A stretch of DNA of 40,423 nt from Prolixibacteraceae bacterium UBA1413 (GTDB lineage Bacteria; Bacteroidota; Bacteroidia; Bacteroidales; Prolixibacteraceae), in assembly GCA_002304925.1 (NCBI GenBank), contig DBPT01000022.1, forward strand, positions 111,427 to 151,849, in the 5' to 3' direction. The notes under the pieces are model-generated. The model had not been told where the DNA came from. It made no database searches and saw nothing but the letters and a program-made list of their open reading frames with translations. Positions 24,034 to 33,472 of the stretch are shown one piece after another. The position numbers were made by a program, and so were the translations under genes. Each line of letters opens with the position of its first letter. The first letter of the stretch is position 1.

Positions 24034-27000
24034 TTAAAAACCGATGTTCAATCCCAGAAACCAGGACCGGGAAGAGGGGTACCAGTCTCCGCTATCAGGG
24101 TCATATCCCTTGTACGGGGTTATTGTCAGCAAGTTATTTCCAGTACAATAAATTCTGAGGTTATCGATTCTGACGGCATTCATCCATTTTTTCGGAAAGG
24201 TGTAGGAAAGTGAAAGTTCTGATAATCTGACAAATGATGCATCCTGAACTGCCCAATCCACTTCTCCAAGGCCGAAACGGCCGCCGTCGGAATAAGCCCT
24301 GGGAATCCCGGTGTTTGTATTTTCCGGTGTCCACCGTTTCAGCAGGTCGGTGTGCGCAGCAGAATTGCCAATGCTTCCCATCAGGGTTTCATAGAGATAA
24401 CTAACCCTGTCGGCTCCCACTGAATAGGTAATGTTCATGTTAAGTGCGATCCCCCGGTAACTGAAGAATGAGGAAAATCCACCGTAAAAGTCAGGGTCGT
24501 TTTTTCCCACCACAAACCGGTCAAGGTCGTTGATAATTTTATTGCTGTCACGGTCCAGGGGAAGAATATCTCCCGGCTTCACAACGCGCGAGCCCAGCTG
24601 GAGTGAATTAACGTAAGGCATATCCGATTCCTGAACAATGCGGTCGAATTTGTAGACATAAATATTATTAAGGGGTTGACCGACGAAAAGGTTTCCTACA
24701 CGCTGGATTTCGTTGTTTGAATATCCGCCAAGGCGATAGATCTCTTTTACATCCTCATACAACCGGGTGATTTTATTTTTATCAGCTGCAATGTTGAAGG
24801 AGACGGTCCAGTTTATCTTTTTGCTCTTCACCGCGTCTACATTCAACGCGAATTCAACGCCCTTGTTCTCCAATGCGCCCACATTGTCAATCATGGTCAG
24901 GTATCCCGATGAGGGAGCCGTGCTCCTTTCCATCAGCAAATCTTCATTGTTGATATGGAAAATGTCGAACGACAAGCTGATTCGGTCTTTGAGGATCGCC
25001 GCGTCTATACCGGCATTGAGTTGTTTTTGTTTTTCCCACCGGAGATCAGGATTCCCATAGCGGCCGCCGTTGGTCAGGATATTGGACCCCAGGGAAATCG
25101 AAGGAGCGAAAATCGTCATGTAGCCATAATTCGGGATATTCTGGTTTCCGGCGATGCCATATCCCAAACGTAAGCGAAGGTTGCTGAATACATGCTGATT
25201 GTCCATGAAATCCTCACCAGTAATATTCCATGAGCCGGCAACTGAAGGAAAGAAACCCCATTTATTGTTGGTGCCAAATTTCGACGATCCGTCGTACCGG
25301 CCTGATAAGGTGAGATAATACCTGGAATCGTAGGAATAGTTAATTCTGGACAAATAGGAAGAGAGGGAATAAGATATAAAGTTGGAAGCCAGGTAAAAGT
25401 TCTCTTTATCTGAAGCCCCCTGGGAATACTTGTAAGAGAACAGGTCATTATTGTACCCATTGGCATTCTGCTGGTTGTAATTGTAATCGTAAAACGACCG
25501 GTTTGTTCCCAGGATCAGCGATAACCTGTGCCGGTCGGCAAAAGTCCGCTCATACGAAAGTGAATTGTCCCACTGCCAGTTGGCATTTTTGCTTTTCACC
25601 TGAACAGATTGACCGTCGTAAACTGATTTATAGGATTGTGTTGAGGTGGTGGGGAAATAAGAATAATTTTCGGACTGAAGCAGGTCAATGGAAAAGGTGC
25701 TTCGGATATTCAATCCTTTGAGAGGAGTAATGGTTACATAATTGGTACTCATCAGCCGGTTGGAGAATATGTCGGCATCGATGTACAGGTCGCGAAGGGG
25801 ATTGGAAGCACTTTGATTATCGATTTTCCCTTCGCGCATATACCAGTATTCTTTTGACAAGGGCAACAACGGGCAGGCACGCAGCGCCGTGATAAACATG
25901 TTGCCATTTCCTACAGGCTGTTCATTGGTATATATAAAAGAATTGCTCGTCCCCACCTTAAGCCAGGATTTCACAACCTGGTCAAGGTTTATTTTACCGG
26001 TATACCGTTTGTAGCCTGATTTTTGCAACTGGCCGATCTGTTTATTGTAATTAAAACTCAGGTAATAATTGCCATTTTCATTCCCTCCTGACATGCTCAC
26101 GGAGTGATTCTGCCTGTATCCTCTCCGGGTCACCTCGTCCAGCCAGTTGTAGGTGGTATCCCTGGCATACGATTCCAGTTCTTCTTTGCTGAATATCAAA
26201 TTCTTTACCGGATTGGTAACCGTCAAACTTTTAGCAATGTAATTTTCCCTGTTGGCATTGGGGTATTTATCCATGTAAGCATTGGCATAGGCATCCACAC
26301 GCAGATCGAAAACCTGGGGACCAGTCATCAGGGGCATTTCATTACTGAATTCCTGGAAACCCATCCAAGTGTCGTAGGTGATTTTCTGGTTTCCTTTTGA
26401 TCCCTTTTTGGTAGTTATGACCAGAACCCCATTTGCACCCCGTGAACCGTAAATAGCTGTAGCAGAGGCATCCTTAAGCACATCCACAGTTGCAATATCG
26501 TCAGGATTCAGCATCTCAAACCCCCCGTCTATTACCAGGCCATCAACGACAAAGATAGGATTGGTGCCATACTGGATTGAGTTGTTCCCCCTGATTTTTA
26601 TCGAGGATTTCGCTCCCGGGGCAGGATTGCTCTGGATGTAAATCCCCGGAACTTTCCCCTGTAAAGCCTGTGTGACAGAAGAAGTGGGCACCTCTTTAAG
26701 CACCTCGGATACTACCCGGGATACACTTCCTGTAAGATCAGACTTTTTGAAGGCGGTACCTACGATAACCAGTTCTTCAATCTCCTGGATGTTTTCCTTC
26801 AGCGTGATGTCCAAAAACTGATTTTCACTCACCCTTATCTCTTCGGAAGTGAAACCCACGAAAGAAAAGAGGAGGGTGGATGGCAGCGGAATTCTGAGTT
26901 GAAAGGAACCATCGAAGGCTGTGACTGTACCCAAACCAGACAATCCTTTTACCAGAACAGTAACCCCGGGAAGCGGTTCATTTGTTTCAAAATGGCGGAC

Positions 27001-27090
27001 TCTTCCCTTAACCTCAACATCCTGAGCCGCTGCGAATGCAGGAAACATCCACGTAGCCAGGAGAATCCCGATAATTAATCGTTTATTCAT
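24034..27090 (-). CDS. SusC/RagA family TonB-dependent outer-membrane transporter
   Basis: 1018 residues from the ATG at 27090 (MNKRLIIGILLATWMFPAFA signal); an in-frame ATG at 27111 adds seven residues. A carboxypeptidase-regulatory-like domain (VKGRVRHFETNEPLPGVTVL) is followed by a TonB-box region (EELVIVGTAFKKSDLTGSVS). The plug carries SSIKIRGNNSIQYGTNPIFV, VDGLVID and LKDASATAIYGSRGANGVLV. The beta-barrel ends with an aromatic residue (SWFLGLNIGF). It imports oligosaccharides across the outer membrane together with SusD. It has no N-terminal STN domain, so no anti-sigma coupling is expected; control by the AraC protein fits. Confidence 0.95.
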   Translation of the reverse strand: MNKRLIIGILLATWMFPAFAAAQDVEVKGRVRHFETNEPLPGVTVLVKGLSGLGTVTAFDGSFQLRIPLPSTLLFSFVGFTSEEIRVSENQFLDITLKENIQEIEELVIVGTAFKKSDLTGSVSRVVSEVLKEVPTSSVTQALQGKVPGIYIQSNPAPGAKSSIKIRGNNSIQYGTNPIFVVDGLVIDGGFEMLNPDDIATVDVLKDASATAIYGSRGANGVLVITTKKGSKGNQKITYDTWMGFQEFSNEMPLMTGPQVFDLRVDAYANAYMDKYPNANRENYIAKSLTVTNPVKNLIFSKEELESYARDTTYNWLDEVTRRGYRQNHSVSMSGGNENGNYYLSFNYNKQIGQLQKSGYKRYTGKINLDQVVKSWLKVGTSNSFIYTNEQPVGNGNMFITALRACPLLPLSKEYWYMREGKIDNQSASNPLRDLYIDADIFSNRLMSTNYVTITPLKGLNIRSTFSIDLLQSENYSYFPTTSTQSYKSVYDGQSVQVKSKNANWQWDNSLSYERTFADRHRLSLILGTNRSFYDYNYNQQNANGYNNDLFSYKYSQGASDKENFYLASNFISYSLSSYLSRINYSYDSRYYLTLSGRYDGSSKFGTNNKWGFFPSVAGSWNITGEDFMDNQHVFSNLRLRLGYGIAGNQNIPNYGYMTIFAPSISLGSNILTNGGRYGNPDLRWEKQKQLNAGIDAAILKDRISLSFDIFHINNEDLLMERSTAPSSGYLTMIDNVGALENKGVEFALNVDAVKSKKINWTVSFNIAADKNKITRLYEDVKEIYRLGGYSNNEIQRVGNLFVGQPLNNIYVYKFDRIVQESDMPYVNSLQLGSRVVKPGDILPLDRDSNKIINDLDRFVVGKNDPDFYGGFSSFFSYRGIALNMNITYSVGADRVSYLYETLMGSIGNSAAHTDLLKRWTPENTNTGIPRAYSDGGRFGLGEVDWAVQDASFVRLSELSLSYTFPKKWMNAVRIDNLRIYCTGNNLLTITPYKGYDPDSGDWYPSSRSWFLGLNIGF

Positions 27091-27154
27091 GATATCTGTA
27101 TCAATTTTCATTTAATCTTTTCACTATGGCCATGTCAATAACGATATGACGCTA

Positions 27155-30100
27155 TTAATCTGATTCCGTTGTTATCTTCGATCTCAAAGAGTCTCCCGAA
27201 ATTCCGGATTCAGCCAGGTGTACCAGTGCGCCCCGGTGGATCTGGTCATTTTCCAGGACTTCCCGGAACAGATTTTCCGCTTCTGCGATGTTTCCCGCGC
27301 CAAGTTCGCCGAGCCCCATCAGGTAAAGACAGAGCTGATGGTTTCTCTTGTCGAGGTCATCCTCCCAGATCAGGATGTCGGGAAATGAAACCGCGAAGTA
27401 ATCCATGGTAATTTGGTCGTTCAGGTGGTTTTTCCCGTAATCGCGCAGTTTCCGGAAGCGGTTGGCTGCCTCACCGGGCTGGTCCATCATTTTCAGGGCC
27501 ATCCCCTGGTAGAAGATGGTATCGGGCTGCTGGTCATTGTAAAACATGGCTGCTGAAGGCTCCGCCAATCCGGTAGAAGCTTTACGCCAGCAAGTCACGG
27601 CCATCTCCCGGTCTCCCAATCCGTCAGCGGCCACACCGGTCCAGAATTCAATCTCGTTTTCCTGTGCCACGGCGAGTTTGCCTTCACCCAGGTTTTCGGG
27701 ATAGTGGGTGGCAAGGTTGAGGAGATTCAGTGCTTCGGCATACTTTCCGGACCTGATGGCTGCTTTGGCTATTTCGGTAAGACTCCATACATACTGTCCG
27801 GTGACCTTGCCTTCCCCCCCCTCCCAGGGATGGAATTTCCGCGACATCACCAGCTGATATGCTTTGTGATGCTTTCCGAGAGCGTTGAGGAGCGCTATAC
27901 GTTCCAGGAAGAGGTCATCGCGGCTTTCCACGAGGAGAGGATGGTTTTCGAGGAAGAGGAGTCTCTCCCGGGGATCATCATTAAGCCGTTTGCGGAGCTG
28001 ATCCAGTTCCATCAGCATGCGGGCGTCCGAGGGGTCGAGGGCAAAGGCTTTCTCCATGTACTCCCGGGCTTTGGAGGCATCGTGCCGTTTGTTAAACCAT
28101 GCCAGCGCCAGGTTGCGGTGGACGGTTGGAAAGGAGGGATCGAGGGAGGCAGAACGTTCCCAGTTGGCAATGGCATGCTCGTAAATCCGTGCGTTGTACT
28201 GCAGGTTTGCGAGGTAGTAAGGAGCCCTGGCATCCCCGGGATTGAATTTCACTGCCCATTCAAGGATCATGGATTCTTCGGGCCTGTTGGGGAAGCAGAA
28301 GTCGGGCGGGGTCATGGCGGCCTCCCTGCAGAATTCCCGGGCGACCTCTTCCCTGCCCTGATGAAAGGCGCACCATGCTTTTAAATAGAGCGTCATGGGG
28401 TACGCTGCACCGGTTCCGGGATTTACAGCGACCGTTGCCGTTCCGGGCATGGGTTTGAGCGCACCGCTCATTTCCGGTAGTCCTTCCGTACAGGTGTCCA
28501 TGAAACGGATGGCCTCCCCGTACTGCCCGGCGAAGAGGTAGTCCAGGGCAAATTCGAGGGTCGTATGGATATTCCTGCGCATCAGAGTTTTCATCTGTTC
28601 AATGGCATCCGCGTCATCGGTGAGCAGGAATTTTTCGAACCAGAGGGCGTAGTTGAAGGGTTCCTTCTTCAGTGATTCGTCGATCCAGCGAAGGGCTTCC
28701 TCCCGCCTGTCCAGGTTCCGGAGAATGATACTCTTTACCAGGCGGGCTTTGGGATTGCTCCCGTTGCGTGCCAGGGAGAGGCCGGCGGCTTCCAGGGCTT
28801 CGGGCCATCTGCCGTTTTTCATCTCTATCCGGGCGATCTGGAACCACCCGTTTTCGGCCCAATGGGCGTTCCATACCGACTTGTAAAAGGCGGCGTAAGC
28901 CTCCTCTTCTCTTCCGGAAAAGAGAAGGGAGAGTCCAAGGTTGTAATGAGATTCTCCGTCGATAGGGTTGGGATTCAAGGCGGTAAGCGTTTGAATCGCT
29001 TTCCGGTAGTAGTCTGCCGCCTGAAGGAACCTTCCTCTTCGGAGGAGCCACAGCCCCATGGCGTTGTTACAACGGGAGTCCGAGGGGTCCCTGCGGAGGG
29101 CTTCCAGATAATAGTCGCGGGGATCGAAGGTGGCGTGGCGGTATTGTTCGAGGTGCAACCCGATGAGGTAAAGCTTCTCGTTGGTGGTCACCTTTTCAGG
29201 CCGTTCCGGGGCTTTGGCGGGTTCCGGGATGGACTTGCCCGGTCCTGTCTCCGGCTTCCAGGATACCAGGCATTGCCCTTCCGCAGAAAAGAGGGCTATG
29301 CTGATTTGCTGCTCCGGTGCGCCACCGGGAGTTGCATTTCCTGCTTCCGGAAAAAATTTACGATGAGCAGCGTCCTCCGCTTCCGGAAGGGGAGCTGTCT
29401 GCCGCTTGCCTCCGTTCAGTCCGGACGAAAGGTTCCCTTTCACAGAAGGCGGAGTGATTCCGCCCTCCTCTGGGCTGGAATCCACGAGGCTTCCCGTTTC
29501 CCGGGAAGTCACAGGAATTTTCACTTCTGCGGAAAAAGAGGTTCCGGGGTGAAAGTCAAAGTTTTTTTCCAGAATAACCTCACTTCCGTTGCAAAGGCGC
29601 ACCGTCGCACCAGGAAACGCCCGGGTAGTATAGGCCCTGATCAAGGCTTTGTCCCCCGTAATTTCAAGGTTTACCATCGCGTCCCGGGTGGCGTTTTTCA
29701 CCTTTCCGAGGTCCCGGTAAGGCATAAAATACTGGGTGAAGGTTTTGGTCTCGCCGGGCATGAGCCACGAAAAGTCAGGCTGGTTATCGGTGAAGACGCC
29801 GCACATCAGTTCGATGTAGGGGCCATCCTGGTCGGTGAGGTTGCGGTCCCATGCCCTTCCGAATTCGCCGTTTCCCCAGGTCCACTGTTTTTTCCCGGGA
29901 GAAAGGTGATGGTTGGCCACGTGGAGCATCCCGCCTTTCGTGTCGTGTTCATACCCGCCGATGAAGTCATATTCTGAAGATACGGCCATAAAAGAGGTGG
30001 GTACCGGGATATTTTTGTACATCGAGATATCGGTTCCCGGGGAGTAGTCCACTTTGTAATAGATGCCGTCGGCGATAGGAAATTTCGACACGTCGCGTTT

Positions 30101-30838
30101 TCCGTGGTCAAAAACGGCTTGAACGTCGGGAGGAAAGACCGACTGGTAGTGGTCGTTCACCTTTACTGCTGGATTGGCCCACCACAGGAAGGTCTGGGGA
30201 AAGTCAGTACGGTTGACGAGGCGTACCCTGATTTCCAGGTAAGCGCGGTCAGGGTAGAGGGTAAATCCGGCGGCTCCCTGGGTGTGAAACATCCGTTCAT
30301 ATTCGTTACACCAGACCGTCACGCTGTTGTCTTCGTTCATTTCGATGGAATAATCGACCGGGCTGAAGGTCGTGGGTCGGTGGTGCTGGGGCCAGTTGAA
30401 TTCTATGCCCCCCGATATCCAGGGCCCGGTCAGTCCCACCAGTGCGGGCTTAATCACCTGGTTGTAATAGACGAAATGGCGTTGTTTCAGTTTGTCCCAG
30501 GCCATCTGAACGCGGCCCCCCAGTTCGGGGAGGATCATGATTTTCAGGAATGGATTTTCGAGGAAGAGGGCGTTGTACTCCCTCTCTTCCTTAGCGTCAA
30601 AGATCCTTTCGATAACAGGATAGGGATAGACCACCCCGCTGCTGCCCTGATAGACCCTTTTTTCGAGGAACATCGGATTTTTTTCAGGTTTTCCGACCGG
30701 ATAGGTGGGAATGACCACCTTTTCATGCCAGGCTTTTACGAAAGGACTTTCTGCGGGGACGGTAGCAGACTCCTGCACCCCTGTAACGGTCAGTCCGGGC
30801 ATATCGCGATTGATTTCTTTTTGCATCGTTAATGTCAC
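27155..30838 (-). CDS. DUF5107-domain protein with C-terminal TPR repeats
   Basis: A 1227-residue protein without an obvious signal peptide, so probably cytoplasmic. Residues ~30-420 match DUF5107: VVIPTYPVGKPEKNPMFLEK, ENPFLKIMILPELGGRVQMA, SGGIEFNWPQHHRPTTF, FLWWANPAVKVNDHY and WGNGEFGRAWDRNLTDQDGP. This is an aldose-epimerase-like beta-sandwich fold suspected to handle sugars. From about residue 540 a long helical TPR region follows (YLIGLHLEQYRHATFDPRDY, DGESHYNLGLSLLFSGREEE, SLDPSFPTVHRNLALAWFNK). Between them, about residues 443-506, lies a Gly/Pro/Ser/Glu-rich block that looks inserted. Start at 30838 or 30826. It lies 18 nt behind the MFS gene, so it belongs to the sugar-uptake operon; its reaction is unknown. 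Confidence 0.87.
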   Translation of the reverse strand: MTLTMQKEINRDMPGLTVTGVQESATVPAESPFVKAWHEKVVIPTYPVGKPEKNPMFLEKRVYQGSSGVVYPYPVIERIFDAKEEREYNALFLENPFLKIMILPELGGRVQMAWDKLKQRHFVYYNQVIKPALVGLTGPWISGGIEFNWPQHHRPTTFSPVDYSIEMNEDNSVTVWCNEYERMFHTQGAAGFTLYPDRAYLEIRVRLVNRTDFPQTFLWWANPAVKVNDHYQSVFPPDVQAVFDHGKRDVSKFPIADGIYYKVDYSPGTDISMYKNIPVPTSFMAVSSEYDFIGGYEHDTKGGMLHVANHHLSPGKKQWTWGNGEFGRAWDRNLTDQDGPYIELMCGVFTDNQPDFSWLMPGETKTFTQYFMPYRDLGKVKNATRDAMVNLEITGDKALIRAYTTRAFPGATVRLCNGSEVILEKNFDFHPGTSFSAEVKIPVTSRETGSLVDSSPEEGGITPPSVKGNLSSGLNGGKRQTAPLPEAEDAAHRKFFPEAGNATPGGAPEQQISIALFSAEGQCLVSWKPETGPGKSIPEPAKAPERPEKVTTNEKLYLIGLHLEQYRHATFDPRDYYLEALRRDPSDSRCNNAMGLWLLRRGRFLQAADYYRKAIQTLTALNPNPIDGESHYNLGLSLLFSGREEEAYAAFYKSVWNAHWAENGWFQIARIEMKNGRWPEALEAAGLSLARNGSNPKARLVKSIILRNLDRREEALRWIDESLKKEPFNYALWFEKFLLTDDADAIEQMKTLMRRNIHTTLEFALDYLFAGQYGEAIRFMDTCTEGLPEMSGALKPMPGTATVAVNPGTGAAYPMTLYLKAWCAFHQGREEVAREFCREAAMTPPDFCFPNRPEESMILEWAVKFNPGDARAPYYLANLQYNARIYEHAIANWERSASLDPSFPTVHRNLALAWFNKRHDASKAREYMEKAFALDPSDARMLMELDQLRKRLNDDPRERLLFLENHPLLVESRDDLFLERIALLNALGKHHKAYQLVMSRKFHPWEGGEGKVTGQYVWSLTEIAKAAIRSGKYAEALNLLNLATHYPENLGEGKLAVAQENEIEFWTGVAADGLGDREMAVTCWRKASTGLAEPSAAMFYNDQQPDTIFYQGMALKMMDQPGEAANRFRKLRDYGKNHLNDQITMDYFAVSFPDILIWEDDLDKRNHQLCLYLMGLGELGAGNIAEAENLFREVLENDQIHRGALVHLAESGISGDSLRSKITTESD

Positions 30839-30856
30839 TTAATTTGTCAGGATTAA

Positions 30857-32248
30857 CTATCCGATGAGTTCTTTTTCGATTTCCTCGAGGGAACGGCCTT
30901 TTGTTTCAGGCAGTTTCCGGAGGATAAAGAGGAATCCGGCGATACAAATCACGGCGTAGAGCCAGAAAGTTCCCGATGCCTTAAGGGCTTTGTTCAGCAG
31001 CGGGAAGGTATAAGTAAGCAGGAAGCAAGCCGTCCAGAGGGAGGTGGTACCCACCGCCATGGCTGCACCGCGGATCCTGTTGGGGAAGATTTCGGCGAGG
31101 ACTACCCAGGTCACCGGGGCCAGGGTCATGGCGTATACGGCGATGGCCATCACGATCAGCGTGAGGATGGGAATTCCCCGGATGCCCGTGAAATAGCTGG
31201 CCCCCAGCAACACATAAATAATGGCCAGTCCGGCCGCCCCCAAAAGCATCAGCTTGCGCCGGCCCCATTTGTCCACCACGCGCATGGCCACCAGGGTGAA
31301 TACCAGGTTCACGGTTCCGGTGATCACAATGTTGAAAAGCATGTCGGAGACCGAATAGCCGGCGGCGGTGAAGATTTCGTCGGCATAGTTGAAGATGACG
31401 TTGATGCCGCACCATTGCTGGAACGCGGTGATGACAATGCCGATTATGATCATGGGGCGGACGCTCTTTTCCCACAGGGCTTTCCAGTTGATTTTTGAGG
31501 AGGGGTCCTTCAGCGTCTCACGGATATTGGCGGCCTCGTCCCTGGCATAGTGGGCCCCGCCGATCTTTCCCAGGATCGTCATACATCCTTCGTTGTTGCC
31601 GGTTTTTGCCAGGAAACGCGGGCTTTCGGGGATGAAAAAGGCAAGTACCAGAAAGGCGAAGGCAGGGAAAGCCTCGGCCCAGAACATCCAGCGCCATCCC
31701 ATCTGACCATTCCAGGAGTTTCGGATAACTTCGTCGGAAGTTCCCGGCGCCACCTTCTCGGCGATCAGGTAATTGACGATCTGGGCCGACAGGATGCCGA
31801 TCACGATGGTCAGCTGGTTCACCGAGACCAGGCGTCCCCGCATCGGCGCCGGGGAGATTTCAGCGATGTACATGGGCGAAATGGTGGAAGCCAGTCCGAT
31901 CCCCACCCCTCCGATCAGCCGGTAAATGATGAAGGGAGTGAAATGATCCACTGCACCAGTTCCTATGGCCGACACCAGGAAAAGGAGAGCAGCAAGGATC
32001 AGCGGCAGTTTCCGGCCATAGCGGTCAGAGAGGTATCCCGAGAAGACCGCGCCGATCAGGCATCCGATCAGGGCGCTGCTCATGGCCCACCCCTGCAGGA
32101 CTGCGGAATGGGTGATGTAGAAAAACCGCTCATAAAAGGGTTTGGCGCCCCCGATGACCACCCAGTCGTAGCCGAAAAGGAGCCCCCCCATGGCGGAAAC
32201 CAGGGTCAGGCCGATGATAAACCGCTTGTTAAAAGTAAAATTTTCCAT
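30857..32248 (-). CDS. Sugar porter (MFS) sugar:H+ symporter
   Basis: 463 residues from MENFTFNKRFIIGLTLVSAM; the frame is open to 32311, but that segment lies across the promoter. Twelve membrane helices of the sugar-porter family carry its signatures: GGLLFGYDWVVIGGA in TM1, GYLSDRYGRKLPL in loop 2-3, PESPRFLAKTG before the central loop, QQWCGINVIFNYADEIF in TM7, DKWGRRKLML in loop 8-9 and PETKGRSLEEIEKEL at the C-terminus. Xylose, galactose, arabinose or glucose symport is possible. With GH36 in the same operon, galactose is a reasonable guess. It is the first gene after the divergent promoter region. Confidence 0.93.
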   Translation of the reverse strand: MENFTFNKRFIIGLTLVSAMGGLLFGYDWVVIGGAKPFYERFFYITHSAVLQGWAMSSALIGCLIGAVFSGYLSDRYGRKLPLILAALLFLVSAIGTGAVDHFTPFIIYRLIGGVGIGLASTISPMYIAEISPAPMRGRLVSVNQLTIVIGILSAQIVNYLIAEKVAPGTSDEVIRNSWNGQMGWRWMFWAEAFPAFAFLVLAFFIPESPRFLAKTGNNEGCMTILGKIGGAHYARDEAANIRETLKDPSSKINWKALWEKSVRPMIIIGIVITAFQQWCGINVIFNYADEIFTAAGYSVSDMLFNIVITGTVNLVFTLVAMRVVDKWGRRKLMLLGAAGLAIIYVLLGASYFTGIRGIPILTLIVMAIAVYAMTLAPVTWVVLAEIFPNRIRGAAMAVGTTSLWTACFLLTYTFPLLNKALKASGTFWLYAVICIAGFLFILRKLPETKGRSLEEIEKELIG

Positions 32249-32263
32249 CCCAAAAGATTTATG

Positions 32264-32333
32264 ATAGACAAATGTATCGAAAGGGAACAACAAAAGAAAT
32301 GCACAATTCAATCAAAATATAGACAATTTTATC
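32264..32333. promoter_or_regulatory. Direct repeats, candidate AraC operator
   Basis: ATAGACAAATGTATC (32264-32278) and ATAGACAATTTTATC (32319-32333) agree at 13 of 15 positions, same orientation, 55 bp apart. They sit in the divergent gap between the MFS gene and the AraC regulator. The left copy overlaps the MFS -7 box. Confidence 0.5.
32269..32276 (-). promoter_or_regulatory. Promoter -7 element of the polysaccharide locus
   Basis: The minus strand reads TACATTTG, a perfect TAnnTTTG, 20 nt before the MFS start. The region 19 nt upstream has only TTTC, so the -33 box is weak, as expected for an activator-dependent promoter. Confidence 0.55.
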
Positions 32334-32427
32334 ATTTTGTTTATCCGTATTCTCCGGTATTTAATGTCTACCATCCTGATTTTTTTGATGTTTCTATTCC
32401 TGACACGGTTTTTTCGATTGAAAATAT

Positions 32428-32435
32428 TATTTTTG
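32428..32435 (+). promoter_or_regulatory. Promoter -7 element of the araC-like gene
   Basis: TATTTTTG fits TAnnTTTG and lies 18 nt before the chosen ATG at 32454. No good -33 box is seen. Its place supports the internal start over the ATG at 32337. Confidence 0.45.
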
Positions 32436-32453
32436 TTTGACAAACCGGAAGCG

Positions 32454-33332
32454 ATGAAGAAAATGGATGGTTTTCCGGGGCAGATCAGTTTTGTTCTACC
32501 GGAAAAGATACTGGAGCGGGTGCGGAGGAATCGGCTGATTTCCGATCTGTACATCACCGACATCGGGTATTATCCGAGGGCACAATTTCACTTCCGTGCC
32601 CGGACGGTGGGTTGCCCACAGAATATCCTGATATACAACATAGAGGGTTCCGGGGAGATCTGGGTGGAGAACACGCGGCATCTCCTTCCACCGGACCATT
32701 TTTTCATCATTCCGGCGGATAAACCGCACAGGTATTTTTCGACGGGCGGAGATCCCTGGTCGATCTATTGGATCCATTTCACGGGAGAGAAAGCGGGGCT
32801 TTTCTGCCGCTATTCACAACAGCCCGCCTATATCGAAAGGAACAAATTTTCGCGGATCGCCGAAAGGATCCAACTTTTCGAAGAGATCTTCCTTATCCTG
32901 GAGCGGGGGTATTCTATCGAGACCCTGGAATATGTCAACCTCTGTCTGGGGCGGCTGCTGGCCACCTTTTCTCACCTGTCACAGTTCAGTAACATGACAT
33001 CACAGTCCCCTCCGGATGCGGTAAGCCGGAGCATCAACTATATGCTGGAGAACCTGCGGCACAAGCTGCATCTGGAAGATCTGGCGCGGGAAGCCGGACT
33101 CTCCGCATCCCATTTCAGCAGGTTGTTCACCCGGCAGACGGGCCATTCCCCGATAGATTATTTCAACCAGCTGAAGATACAGCATGCTTGCCGGTTGCTG
33201 GACAATACCAGCCTTACGGTCAAAGAGGTTGCCGGCGAACTGGGATTCGAAGACCAGTTTTATTTTTCCCGCACTTTTCACAAGGTGATGAACCTTTCCC
33301 CGCTGAAATACCGGAGCAAGCTGAAGGGATAA
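32454..33332 (+). CDS. AraC-family transcriptional regulator
   Basis: 292 residues from MKKMDGFPGQISFVLPEKIL. Upstream in-frame ATGs (32337) would add a hydrophobic stretch that covers the promoter, so I reject them. The N-terminal cupin-like sugar-sensing half has YYPRAQFHFRARTVGCPQNI, GSGEIWVENTRHLLPPDHFF and PADKPHRYF. The C-terminal ~100 residues have two helix-turn-helix units: LEDLAREAGLSASHFSRLF and VKEVAGELGFEDQFYFSRTF, ending KVMNLSPLKYRSKLKG. It is divergent from the MFS-to-GH36 operon and is probably its sugar-responsive activator. Confidence 0.92.
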   Translation: MKKMDGFPGQISFVLPEKILERVRRNRLISDLYITDIGYYPRAQFHFRARTVGCPQNILIYNIEGSGEIWVENTRHLLPPDHFFIIPADKPHRYFSTGGDPWSIYWIHFTGEKAGLFCRYSQQPAYIERNKFSRIAERIQLFEEIFLILERGYSIETLEYVNLCLGRLLATFSHLSQFSNMTSQSPPDAVSRSINYMLENLRHKLHLEDLAREAGLSASHFSRLFTRQTGHSPIDYFNQLKIQHACRLLDNTSLTVKEVAGELGFEDQFYFSRTFHKVMNLSPLKYRSKLKG

Positions 33333-33472
33333 GCAATTCTTTCTTATTTTTGGGGAGGGAAGTTTCTTCCATACAAAACAAAGATCAACGGAGCAACGCG
33401 GTGCTAATTTCGCAGAAGTGAAGAACCACAGCGAGACCGGATTTTATAAATAACTGAATATCTATTTATTGT

